A program made the position numbers and the translations under genes. A stretch of DNA of 64,000 bases. Source: Chitinophagales bacterium (GTDB taxonomy: Bacteria; Bacteroidota; Bacteroidia; Chitinophagales; Chitinophagaceae). Numbering within the stretch: position 1 is the first letter of the stretch; the number at the start of each line of letters is the position of its first letter. The stretch covers positions 124,001 to 188,000 of the forward strand of contig JACJXR010000005.1 in assembly GCA_020636505.1 (NCBI GenBank), written 5' to 3'. Of the stretch, positions 50,431 to 58,991 are shown one piece after another. The notes below the pieces were generated by a model. It was not told the DNA's origin and searched no databases. It saw only the letters and a list, made by a program, of their open reading frames with translations.

Positions 50431-52734
50431 ATGCATAATTACCTTGAGGGGCTGAACGCACAACAGCGCGAAGCGGTAGAACATATAGAGGGGCCGATAA
50501 TGATAGTTGCCGGTGCCGGCAGCGGAAAAACAAAAGTATTGACCACACGCATCGCTCACTTGATGAACAAAGGTGTGGATGCCTTTAATATACTTGCACT
50601 GACCTTCACCAACAAAGCCGCTGCCGAAATGAAAGAACGAGTGGAGGCGATATTGGGCAATAGCGAAGCACGCAACTTGTACATTGGAACCTTTCACTCC
50701 GTATTTGCCAGAATACTTAGGGCTGAAGCCAACAAAATAGGATACCCCAACAACTTTACCATATACGACACCGATGACGCGAAGAACGTCATCAAAGCAA
50801 TAGTCAAGGATATGAACCTTGACGACAAACACTACAAACCTGCTTACGTATACAACAGAATATCGGCCGCTAAGAACAGCTTGATAGACCCTGTAGCATA
50901 CAAAGAAGACACACATATACAGCAAGAAGATGCCAGGAGCAGTCGCCCGATGATAGGCGATATTTATCAACGCTATGCCAACCAATGCTTTAAGAACGGG
51001 GCAATGGACTTTGACGACCTGCTCTTCAAAATGTACCTTCTGTTGAAACATGTGCCTGAAGTATTGGCCAAATACCAACATAAGTTTCAATACATACTGA
51101 TTGATGAGTATCAAGATACCAACCCGGCACAGTACCAGATAATAAAGATGTTGGGCTCGGTACACGAAAACATATGTGTGGTGGGTGACGATGCACAGAG
51201 TATCTATTCATTCCGCGGAGCGACAATACACAACATACTCCAGTTTCAAGAAGACTATGACGATGTGAAAGTGATAAAGCTGGAACAAAACTATCGCAGT
51301 ACGCAGAGCATCTTGAATGCCGCCAACAATATCATCTCCAACAACCGCAACCAAATACCCAAATCACTTTGGACGGAAAATGTTGAAGGTGATAAGATAA
51401 TGTTGGTACGTACCATCACCGATAATGATGAAGGGCGTTTTGTGGCTGATGCGATCACAGAAATGAAGCTGCGGAATCATTACAGAAACAATGACTTTGC
51501 CATACTGTACCGCACCAATGCACAAAGCCGCTCATTTGAAGAGAGCCTACGCAGGATGAATATCCCTTGTAGGCTATACGGTGGCATATCATTCTATCAA
51601 CGCAAAGAGATAAAGGACTTTCTGGCCTATCTGCGAATAATAGTGAATACGCAAGATGAGGAAAACATCAAGCGTATCATCAACTATCCTGTACGAGGCA
51701 TTGGTAAAACAACGATAGAGAAAATACTGGTCTTCGCCAATGAGCAAAACATTACAATGTGGGAGGCGATGCACCACACCGCACACGTAGGACTTAGAGG
51801 AGGTGCAGCCACAGCCGTTGAGAACTTTGTGACAATGATCAAAAGTTTTCAAACAATGTTGGAAAAGCAAAATGCCTACGATGTGGCATTTGCTGTCGGG
51901 AAACACACCGAATTGGTAAAAGACCTTTATAACGATAAGTCGGTAGAAGGCTTGGCAAGATATGAGAACGTACAAGAATTGCTCAACTCCATAAAAGAGT
52001 TTACCGAAACACCTGATGAAGAGGGAGAACTTAGAGATAAATCTCTTGGTAGTTACTTACAACAGATAACACTCCTTACCGATGCGGACAATGAGGATGA
52101 AGAGAACGACGACTCTGTGAAACTGATGACCGTACATGCCGCAAAAGGGTTGGAGTTTCCATGTGTTTTTGTAGTGGGCTTGGAGGAGAACCTTTTTCCA
52201 AGTGCCATGAGCTTATACGACCGAGAAGACCTTGAAGAAGAACGCCGCCTGTTTTATGTGGCCACCACAAGGGCCAAACAAAGGCTATGGGTATGTTACG
52301 CAACAAGCCGTTACCGTTTTGGGCAGCTTGTGCAGAATGAGCCAAGTCGATTCATTGACGAGCTTCCGGAAAATCATCTGGACAGAACATTCACCGGTCC
52401 AAGCAACAGAGCGCAAGGCTCTGTAAATGCATACGGCGGTACCATCGGCAGGTCGTTCAACAAAGCTCTGGATAAAACAACATCGCTGAAAAAGCTGGCC
52501 GATAAGATAAAAGAGAAAAAGCCTGCTGAGCACAAACCTTTGGGCAACTTCATATCCGACAACCCGATGGATATGGAAGTAGGTATGGATGTGGAGCATA
52601 TAAAATTCGGTTTCGGAAATATTAAAAACTTGGAAGGCGGCGCCAACAACCGCATAGCGACCATCGAATTCAAGGATGGGCACGGCATCAAAAAGATAAT
52701 GCTGAACTACGCCAAAATAAGGATAGTACGCTGA
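50431..52734 (+). CDS. uvrD: ATP-dependent DNA helicase UvrD/PcrA
   Basis: 767 residues, full length. Walker A GAGSGKT at 28-34, LTFTNKAAAEMKERV (Ia), LIDEYQDTNPAQ (II), GDDAQSIYSFRGA (III), QNYRSTQSIL (IV), MTVHAAKGLEFPCVFVVGLEENLFP (V) and VATTRAKQRLWV (VI), the set of superfamily 1A 3'-5' helicases. The C-terminal tail is the PcrA/UvrD tudor-like end (MDVEHIKFGFGNIKNLEG). It works in excision and mismatch repair and in clearing stalled polymerases. PcrA and UvrD are not separable here. Confidence 0.96.
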   Translation: MHNYLEGLNAQQREAVEHIEGPIMIVAGAGSGKTKVLTTRIAHLMNKGVDAFNILALTFTNKAAAEMKERVEAILGNSEARNLYIGTFHSVFARILRAEANKIGYPNNFTIYDTDDAKNVIKAIVKDMNLDDKHYKPAYVYNRISAAKNSLIDPVAYKEDTHIQQEDARSSRPMIGDIYQRYANQCFKNGAMDFDDLLFKMYLLLKHVPEVLAKYQHKFQYILIDEYQDTNPAQYQIIKMLGSVHENICVVGDDAQSIYSFRGATIHNILQFQEDYDDVKVIKLEQNYRSTQSILNAANNIISNNRNQIPKSLWTENVEGDKIMLVRTITDNDEGRFVADAITEMKLRNHYRNNDFAILYRTNAQSRSFEESLRRMNIPCRLYGGISFYQRKEIKDFLAYLRIIVNTQDEENIKRIINYPVRGIGKTTIEKILVFANEQNITMWEAMHHTAHVGLRGGAATAVENFVTMIKSFQTMLEKQNAYDVAFAVGKHTELVKDLYNDKSVEGLARYENVQELLNSIKEFTETPDEEGELRDKSLGSYLQQITLLTDADNEDEENDDSVKLMTVHAAKGLEFPCVFVVGLEENLFPSAMSLYDREDLEEERRLFYVATTRAKQRLWVCYATSRYRFGQLVQNEPSRFIDELPENHLDRTFTGPSNRAQGSVNAYGGTIGRSFNKALDKTTSLKKLADKIKEKKPAEHKPLGNFISDNPMDMEVGMDVEHIKFGFGNIKNLEGGANNRIATIEFKDGHGIKKIMLNYAKIRIVR

Positions 52735-52823
52735 CAATAACAGGAAAGTAAGCTGACAAACATTTATAGGTTTTTGCGGAAATTCAGAGTAGATAAAAAA
52801 CTCTGAAACTAAAACCATTATAT

Positions 52824-54920
52824 ATGTTATTGAGAACCCTCTCTTGCCTGTGCCTCTTGTCAGGTGTGTGCCTCGCAGCACAAGCACAGGAAGAAAAAAA
52901 AGCAGCGATAAAAGAGGTAACCGTATTTCTGAAAGGAGCAGAACTACGCAGCGAGTCAAAAGTAAAACTACCCGAAGGTGAATCCGAGATCGTATTTACC
53001 AATGTAGCAGGGAATATCAACGAAAAAAGTTTGAATGTGGGCGCCGACAACGGTGCCGTAGTACAATCAGCCACATTCAGAAACAACTATTTGAAAGACA
53101 ACGGCCCTACACCCCGCGCCAAGCAAATAGAAGACAGTATTATATACCTATCCGACAAACGAAACCTTTTACAGAATGAAATAACAGCCATTGACGAACA
53201 GATAAACGTCATTAGGAACAACCGAAAGGTAAGTACAGAAGAAAAAGGCATATCCACCGAAGAACTGAAAAAGTTACTGTCATTGGTAAGAACTGACATG
53301 AAAAACCTGTTGGATGAAAAGACCAAGACAAATGACAGCATCATGAAGTTGAATACAAGGATCAACTTATTGGCCAACCAACTACGCGAAGAGAATAACA
53401 GGGACGATGACCCGGCAGGGCAAATAACCGTTAAATTCTACTGCAAAAAAGCCACCACAAGCAACATAGTCATCAAGTATGTGGTACCTACTGCGGGTTG
53501 GATACCGAGCTATGATCTGCGTGTACCGCACATCAATGCACCTGTTCAATTGGCGTACAAAGCGCACGTATATCAAAACTCCGGTGTGGACTGGAACAAA
53601 GTGAAACTCACCTTATCGGCAGGCAACCCGTCTGAAGGTGCGCAAGCACCGAAACTCAATCCTTGGCACCTTGGTTTTTACCGCCATACACCCGTCAGTT
53701 ACTCTCAACCGGTATACAACCAACAAACTTCAGACTATACCAATACGGCTCAAGCAGGAGCCATTATAGGCAATGTGTTGGACAACAACGGTGAGCCTAT
53801 CATCAACAGCGTTGTTCAAGCAATACAAGGTGGTATTGTGAAAAACGGTACTGTCAGCGACTTTGATGGTAACTACATCTTAAAACCATTATCGCCCGGT
53901 CGATATGATCTAAAAACAAGCTATGTAGGATACAAAGAGAATATTACAACAGGTGTTATTGTCAATTCGGATAAACACACAGCCGTTAATATTAGGTTGC
54001 AACCGACCGACCACAGATTGGAAGAAGTAGTGGTAAGAGATTATAAAGTGCCATTGATAGACAAATACTCAACCGGTACCGGACGCACCATCACATCTGA
54101 TGAAATAGACGCCATGCCAACAAGGAATACCCGTAGCGTTGCATCAACAGCTCCCGGTGTCTATGATGGTCTCAACATTGGTGGGGCCAGAGGGGATGGA
54201 ACCATGTATATAGTAGATGGAATACAAGTATACGGTGCAAGGGGTATTAATCCATCTCAAGGGTCTAATGCTTACGATAATACGATGGGTAACTATGTGG
54301 CCACAGAGAACAGAGGCGTAAACACCACATTCGATATAGAGCTGCCATATACTATACCGGGTGATGGAAAACAAATAAACGTGGCTGTGAAATCTGCAGA
54401 ACTGCTCGCTTCTTACAGATACTATGCAGTACCTAAAATGGATAAAGATGCTTTTCTCCAAGCACAAATAACAGGCTGGGAAGAATTGGACCTTTTGCCG
54501 GCACAGACCAATATCTTTTACGAGGGCACATACGTTGGACAAGGTTATATTGATGTACGTAACGTGAAAGACACTATGAACTTGTCTTTGGGAAGAGATA
54601 AAAAGATCGTCGTTACAAGAGATCGAGATTTCACCATGCGCAGCGTTAAAACAATCGGCAGTAATATGAAAGAATCGTTCGTTTACAAAATAAACGTACG
54701 CAATACCCGCAGCGAAGATATAGAGCTGGTACTTACAGACCAGATACCCGTCAGCTATTACAAAAGCATAAACGTGGATGATGTGGAATACCAAGAAGCC
54801 GAATACAACAAGGATTCCGGTGAGCTTTTATGGACATTGAACGTCGAGCCTTACAAAACATCCACCCGTACTTTTGGGTTTACCGTAAAATACCCTAAGC
54901 GTTCAAACATCAACTTATAA
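52824..54920 (+). CDS. MuiA-family (DUF4140/DUF4139) protein with embedded carboxypeptidase-regulatory and TonB-plug-like segment
   Basis: 698 residues. Signal peptide 1-21 (ends AQAQ). N-terminal DUF4140 (about 28-130, KEVTVFLKGAELRSES), a coiled coil (130-200), first part of DUF4139 (about 200-300: PSYDLRVPHIN, LAYKAHVYQNSGVDWNK). At about 312-395 there is a CarboxypepD_reg-like domain (AIIGNVLDNNGEPIINSVV, FDGNYILKPLSPGRYDLKTS) and at about 396-475 a stretch like a TonB receptor plug start (ITSDEIDAMPTRNTRSVAS, GGARGDGTMYIVDGIQV). DUF4139 then resumes (IELPYTIPGDGKQINVAVKS onward) to the end. Mucoidy-inhibitor A-like proteins have no settled function. The insert has no frameshift. The next gene is a paralog. 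Confidence 0.88.
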   Translation: MLLRTLSCLCLLSGVCLAAQAQEEKKAAIKEVTVFLKGAELRSESKVKLPEGESEIVFTNVAGNINEKSLNVGADNGAVVQSATFRNNYLKDNGPTPRAKQIEDSIIYLSDKRNLLQNEITAIDEQINVIRNNRKVSTEEKGISTEELKKLLSLVRTDMKNLLDEKTKTNDSIMKLNTRINLLANQLREENNRDDDPAGQITVKFYCKKATTSNIVIKYVVPTAGWIPSYDLRVPHINAPVQLAYKAHVYQNSGVDWNKVKLTLSAGNPSEGAQAPKLNPWHLGFYRHTPVSYSQPVYNQQTSDYTNTAQAGAIIGNVLDNNGEPIINSVVQAIQGGIVKNGTVSDFDGNYILKPLSPGRYDLKTSYVGYKENITTGVIVNSDKHTAVNIRLQPTDHRLEEVVVRDYKVPLIDKYSTGTGRTITSDEIDAMPTRNTRSVASTAPGVYDGLNIGGARGDGTMYIVDGIQVYGARGINPSQGSNAYDNTMGNYVATENRGVNTTFDIELPYTIPGDGKQINVAVKSAELLASYRYYAVPKMDKDAFLQAQITGWEELDLLPAQTNIFYEGTYVGQGYIDVRNVKDTMNLSLGRDKKIVVTRDRDFTMRSVKTIGSNMKESFVYKINVRNTRSEDIELVLTDQIPVSYYKSINVDDVEYQEAEYNKDSGELLWTLNVEPYKTSTRTFGFTVKYPKRSNINL

Positions 54921-54928
54921 AAACATCA

Positions 54929-54950
54929 GGGTCCCGCTTCGGCGGGACCC
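54929..54950 (+). terminator. UUCG-tetraloop hairpin after MuiA copy 1
   Basis: Perfect 9-base stem GGGTCCCGC / GCGGGACCC closed by a TTCG loop, 9 bases after the stop. No T run follows, so it could be an mRNA stabiliser or weak terminator. Confidence 0.6.
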
Positions 54951-55102
54951 CAATAGAGTACCGGAACTTCGGCACAGTAGGAGACTACTACACGAATAAG
55001 ATAATGTTAAATTGTGCTAAAATATGGGGCATTACGTGTTATAGGCCAACCTAATTTGTGAATATTGAAGGGAGATTGCATCACACTCAAAAACCTTGTT
55101 TT

Positions 55103-56782
55103 ATGTTATCGAAAAGATCTTTTTTAGTTGTTGTATGTTTTTTGACCACCTTATTGACCTATGCTCAAACCCAACACAAGTTGGATATCAAACAAGCAAC
55201 GGTCTTCCTTAGAGGTGCGGAACTATACAGCACAACGAAAATCAGTTTACAGGCAGGTGAAACAGAAGTACTGTTCACCAATGTGGCCGGCAATATCAAT
55301 CTGCAAAGCCTGAACGTAGGTGCCGATAATGGTGCTGTGGTACAATCAGCCGTATTCAGAAACAACTATTTGCAAGATGAGACACTATCGCCAAGAGCCA
55401 AAGAGATAAAAGACAGCATCGAATATCTGGAAGACAGAAGGCATCTGAACAATAATAAGATCCAATCCGTTGAAACACAGATAGACCTATTAAAAAACAG
55501 CAAGAACTTGAACGGTAAAGAATTATCTGCATCGGACATTCAACAACTGTTGGGACTTATAAAGAACAATATGAACAGTCTGATGGACGAAAAGACACAA
55601 CTCACCAAACTTGAATACGACTATGTGGAGCGAATACAAAAGCTACAACGTCAATTGAACGAAGAGAAGCAAAAAGGATTTCAACCAGGTGGGCAAGTTT
55701 TGGTAAAGTTGTTCTCAAAAAAAGCAACAACTTCCAATATTGAGGTTTCATATGTTGTACCCAATGCAGGATGGGCACCGAGTTACGACCTAAGAGTGGA
55801 CGACATCAACAAACCTGTGCAGTTGGCATATAAAGCACATGTATATCAAAACAGCGGTGTTGAGTGGAATAAGATAAAACTCACATTGTCAACCGGGAAT
55901 CCAAATGAGGGTGCTGAAGCCCCGAACCTGAACCCTTGGTATTTGGCATTTTACCGGCCGATCACTCCGCAGTACATGAACCAAACCTCTGACTACGAAA
56001 GTTTGCCTATGCGCAAAAGCAAATCCATGGCTCCAACTTCTGCGGGCGTATATAATGACAAAGCCGGTTCAGAATTAAGCATCAGTGGAGGTAGAGGTGA
56101 CGGCAGTCTATACATGATAGACGGTGCACAAGTATCTAACAGCAGCATACAAAACTATGTGGCAGTAGATAATCAAGGCGTCAATACTCTATTCGATATT
56201 GAACTGCCTTATAGCATACCAAGCGATGGCAAGCAAATAAACGTCGCAGTAAAAACAGCCACACTGCCTGCCACATACAGATATTTCGTGGTACCAAAAT
56301 TGGATAGAGATGCATTCCTACAAGCACAAATAACGGGTTGGGAAGAATTGAACCTCTTGCCGGCACAAACAAATATTTTCTACGAAGGAACCTATGTTGG
56401 CCAAGGCTATATAGATGTACGTAACGTAAAAGACACCATGAACCTTTCATTGGGTAGAGATAAGAAGATAGTGGTGCGCCGCGAACGTGATATGAAGTTG
56501 CAAAAAAGGCAAACGGTCGGCAGCAATATCAAAGAGAGCTTTGCGTATACCATATCCGTACGTAATACAAGAAGCAAACCTATGGACATTGTGGTATTGG
56601 ATCAATTCCCTGTCAGCAACAATAACGACATCGACATATCCGACAAATCTATGTCAGGGGCCGAATACAATGAGCAGACAGGGATATTGAAATGGAAGCT
56701 TCAGATACAACCGAACGAAACAAAGGACATACATATGGGTTATACGGTCAAATACCCCAAAGGGAAACAAGTAAATCTATAG
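55103..56782 (+). CDS. MuiA-family (DUF4140/DUF4139) protein, paralog of the preceding gene
   Basis: 559 residues from ATG 55103 (MLSKRSFLVVVCFLTTLL, signal ends TYAQ); the frame opens at a GTG 15 codons earlier. DUF4140, coiled coil and DUF4139 as in the neighbour, with long shared blocks such as AQITGWEEL and GQGYIDVRNVKDTMNLS. It lacks the CarboxypepD_reg unit, but at about 310-345 keeps a short plug-like piece (SISGGRGDGSLYMIDGAQV) at the same place. So the ancestor probably had the insert and this copy lost most of it, or the first copy gained the rest. Ends at a bidirectional terminator. Confidence 0.88.
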   Translation: MLSKRSFLVVVCFLTTLLTYAQTQHKLDIKQATVFLRGAELYSTTKISLQAGETEVLFTNVAGNINLQSLNVGADNGAVVQSAVFRNNYLQDETLSPRAKEIKDSIEYLEDRRHLNNNKIQSVETQIDLLKNSKNLNGKELSASDIQQLLGLIKNNMNSLMDEKTQLTKLEYDYVERIQKLQRQLNEEKQKGFQPGGQVLVKLFSKKATTSNIEVSYVVPNAGWAPSYDLRVDDINKPVQLAYKAHVYQNSGVEWNKIKLTLSTGNPNEGAEAPNLNPWYLAFYRPITPQYMNQTSDYESLPMRKSKSMAPTSAGVYNDKAGSELSISGGRGDGSLYMIDGAQVSNSSIQNYVAVDNQGVNTLFDIELPYSIPSDGKQINVAVKTATLPATYRYFVVPKLDRDAFLQAQITGWEELNLLPAQTNIFYEGTYVGQGYIDVRNVKDTMNLSLGRDKKIVVRRERDMKLQKRQTVGSNIKESFAYTISVRNTRSKPMDIVVLDQFPVSNNNDIDISDKSMSGAEYNEQTGILKWKLQIQPNETKDIHMGYTVKYPKGKQVNL

Positions 56783-56803
56783 TAGAGGTATTCTATAAAA
56801 AAG

Positions 56804-56834
56804 CAGCCTGCTCTTATCGGGCAGGCTGTTCAAT
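56804..56834. terminator. Bidirectional terminator between MuiA copy 2 and DUF4783 gene
   Basis: Perfect 8-base stem CAGCCTGC / GCAGGCTG with a 9-base loop, A run before and T run after. It overlaps the last codons of the DUF4783 gene. Confidence 0.8.
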
Positions 56835-57230
56835 TTTTTCAAAGCGCATCTCTCGTATGAGGAACTGGTCCTGATTGAGCTTGATGACGACATATAATTG
56901 ATAAGAACCTGTAGAGGTCATCAACTCTCCTATTGCATATTGAGAATTGTTTCCTGTATTCCTACCCTGATTTACGTTGAATTCTTTTACCACATTCTTA
57001 CTGAAGAAATCTTTAAGAATGATCTCGGCCTGAGATGAGCTGTAACTGGCCTGGTTATTATTGATGGTTATGGCTACGTTTTTATCCAAATATTTGGCCA
57101 TGCCGCTGACATTGCCACCTCTTATATAGTGCACAACCTCCTGTAGCGGCTCCTGCGCCTGTACATTGTTGACAGACAAGACAAAAGCGCACAATATGGA
57201 TAATACTAAGCCTTTGTAAAACTTCTTCAT
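56814..57230 (-). CDS. DUF4783 exported protein
   Basis: 138 residues from ATG 57230 (MKKFYKGLVLSILCAFVLS, signal ending VQAQ); the five codons before it begin with TTG. The mature chain (VVHYIRGGNVSGMAKYLDKNVA, SSQAEIILKDFF, LYVVIKLNQDQFLIREMRFEK) has the shape of the NTF2-like DUF4783 family of Bacteroidota, which is secreted and uncharacterised. Single gene convergent with MuiA copy 2. Function unknown. Confidence 0.82.
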   Translation of the reverse strand: MKKFYKGLVLSILCAFVLSVNNVQAQEPLQEVVHYIRGGNVSGMAKYLDKNVAITINNNQASYSSSQAEIILKDFFSKNVVKEFNVNQGRNTGNNSQYAIGELMTSTGSYQLYVVIKLNQDQFLIREMRFEKIEQPAR

Positions 57231-57451
57231 CGGCAAACTCCTCAATGCCTTAATAGCAAAGTTTAATACTGCAAAAAACTTGCCAAAAAAGCAGTGCTTT
57301 AACTAACCGTTGGCAATTTAAGTAAAATATATCATAAATATCATGACTTATATATGAGTAAATCATATGCATTTCTACTACATCTACATGAATTTGCGGT
57401 ATTTCTTTATTATCAGGTACTTAGGTGTCAGAAAGACATCGGCTAATGTTG

Positions 57452-57459
57452 TAATTTTG
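57452..57459 (+). promoter_or_regulatory. Candidate -7 box (TAATTTTG) of gpmI
   Basis: TAATTTTG ends 5 bases before the gpmI ATG, another nearly leaderless arrangement. No TTG at -33. Confidence 0.4.
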
Positions 57460-57464
57460 CAGCC

Positions 57465-58991
57465 ATGTCAGAAAAAGCAATGCTCATAATCATGGATGGA
57501 TGGGGCCATGGACAGGTTCCGTCATCCGATGCCATAAAAGCAGCCAACACCCCTTTTGTGGACTCTTTATATAATAAATATCCTAATACAGAGCTGATAA
57601 CATGCGGTGAAGCGGTAGGTCTGCCGGACGGACAAATGGGGAATTCAGAGGTAGGACACTTGAATATCGGTGCCGGAAGAATTGTATATCAAGAGCTTCA
57701 GAGGATAAATATTGCCATAAGAGACGGTGAAATTGATACAAATGAGACATTGTTAGGTGCATTTGAAGCCGCAAAGGCTCAAAACAGCACTTTACACTTC
57801 ATAGGCTTGGTAAGTGACGGTGGCGTTCATTCGCACACCGAACACCTGAAAGGGTTGTGTACACTTGCTCAAAAACACGATGTACCCAATGTAGTGGTAC
57901 ATGCTTTTACCGACGGTAGAGACACCGACCCTCAAGGAGGCAAAGAATATGTTGCCGACCTGTTGCCTCACCTGAATTCGACGGGAACAAAACTGGCGAG
58001 TATCTGCGGCAGATATTATGCAATGGACAGGGATAAACGATGGGAGCGTGTGAAACTTGCATATGATGCACTGACAAAAGGGGTAGGACATAACGCCCAC
58101 GATGCACTTATCGCAATTCAAGAATCTTATGATAACGGTGTAACCGATGAGTTCATCAAACCGATAATACTTACCGATGAGAACGGACAGCCGATAGCAA
58201 CCATAAAAGACGGAGATGTTGTGATCTGCTTCAACTTCCGTACGGACAGATGTAGGGAAATAACCATGACACTCACGCAGCAAGCATTTCCTGAACAGGA
58301 TATGCATCCACTAAAACTTCATTATGTCACCATGACCGAATATGACAAAACATATAAAAATGTAGGGGTCATATTTCATAACGACAACCTGAAGAACACA
58401 TTGGGTGAAGTGCTTGAAGCAAACGGCAAAAAGCAAATACGCATTGCCGAAACAGAAAAATACCCGCACGTAACCTTCTTCTTTTCAGGTGGACGCGAGC
58501 AAGAATTCGATGGCGAGAAACGTATCATGCTGCCATCTCCCAAAGAAGTGGCCACTTACGATCTGAAGCCGGAAATGAGTGCCAACGAAATAACAGAAGC
58601 CATACTTCCTGAAATAGACGCTCAAACTGCTGACTTCATCTGCCTGAACTTCGCCAATACCGATATGGTAGGCCATACGGGCGTATGGGAAGCAGCCATA
58701 AAAGCCGCTGAAACCGTAGACAATTGCGTATCTCAAATTATACCTCTTGCTCTTGAAAAAGGATACACGATATTCCTGACCGCCGACCACGGCAACTCTG
58801 ATTATCTGATAAACGAAGACGGCTCTCCGAATACAGCACATACGCTCAACCCTGTGCCTTTGTTCGTCATTTCAAACACATATAAAGGGAATGTAAAACC
58901 CGGTAAACTGGGAGACCTTGCCCCTTCTATACTGAAGATAATGGGCATTGACATACCTAAAGAAATGACCGGTAATATTCTGGTGGATTAA
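57465..58991 (+). CDS. gpmI: 2,3-bisphosphoglycerate-independent phosphoglycerate mutase
   Basis: 508 residues, usual size. Metal- and phosphate-site motifs of the alkaline-phosphatase superfamily: MDGWGHG (D11), the Ser61 nucleophile in MGNSEVGHLNIG, HSHTEHLKG, DGRDTDP, and the C-terminal FANTDMVGHTG and TADHGNSD. It interconverts 3- and 2-phosphoglycerate in glycolysis using two Mn ions. The last 4 bases overlap the convergent EnvC-like gene. Confidence 0.96.
   Translation: MSEKAMLIIMDGWGHGQVPSSDAIKAANTPFVDSLYNKYPNTELITCGEAVGLPDGQMGNSEVGHLNIGAGRIVYQELQRINIAIRDGEIDTNETLLGAFEAAKAQNSTLHFIGLVSDGGVHSHTEHLKGLCTLAQKHDVPNVVVHAFTDGRDTDPQGGKEYVADLLPHLNSTGTKLASICGRYYAMDRDKRWERVKLAYDALTKGVGHNAHDALIAIQESYDNGVTDEFIKPIILTDENGQPIATIKDGDVVICFNFRTDRCREITMTLTQQAFPEQDMHPLKLHYVTMTEYDKTYKNVGVIFHNDNLKNTLGEVLEANGKKQIRIAETEKYPHVTFFFSGGREQEFDGEKRIMLPSPKEVATYDLKPEMSANEITEAILPEIDAQTADFICLNFANTDMVGHTGVWEAAIKAAETVDNCVSQIIPLALEKGYTIFLTADHGNSDYLINEDGSPNTAHTLNPVPLFVISNTYKGNVKPGKLGDLAPSILKIMGIDIPKEMTGNILVD

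Noticed and set aside
50374..51165. 263-codon minus-strand frame over the start of uvrD
   Set aside because: Antisense to the helicase Walker A region and rich in Cys, Tyr and Val in an unnatural mix.
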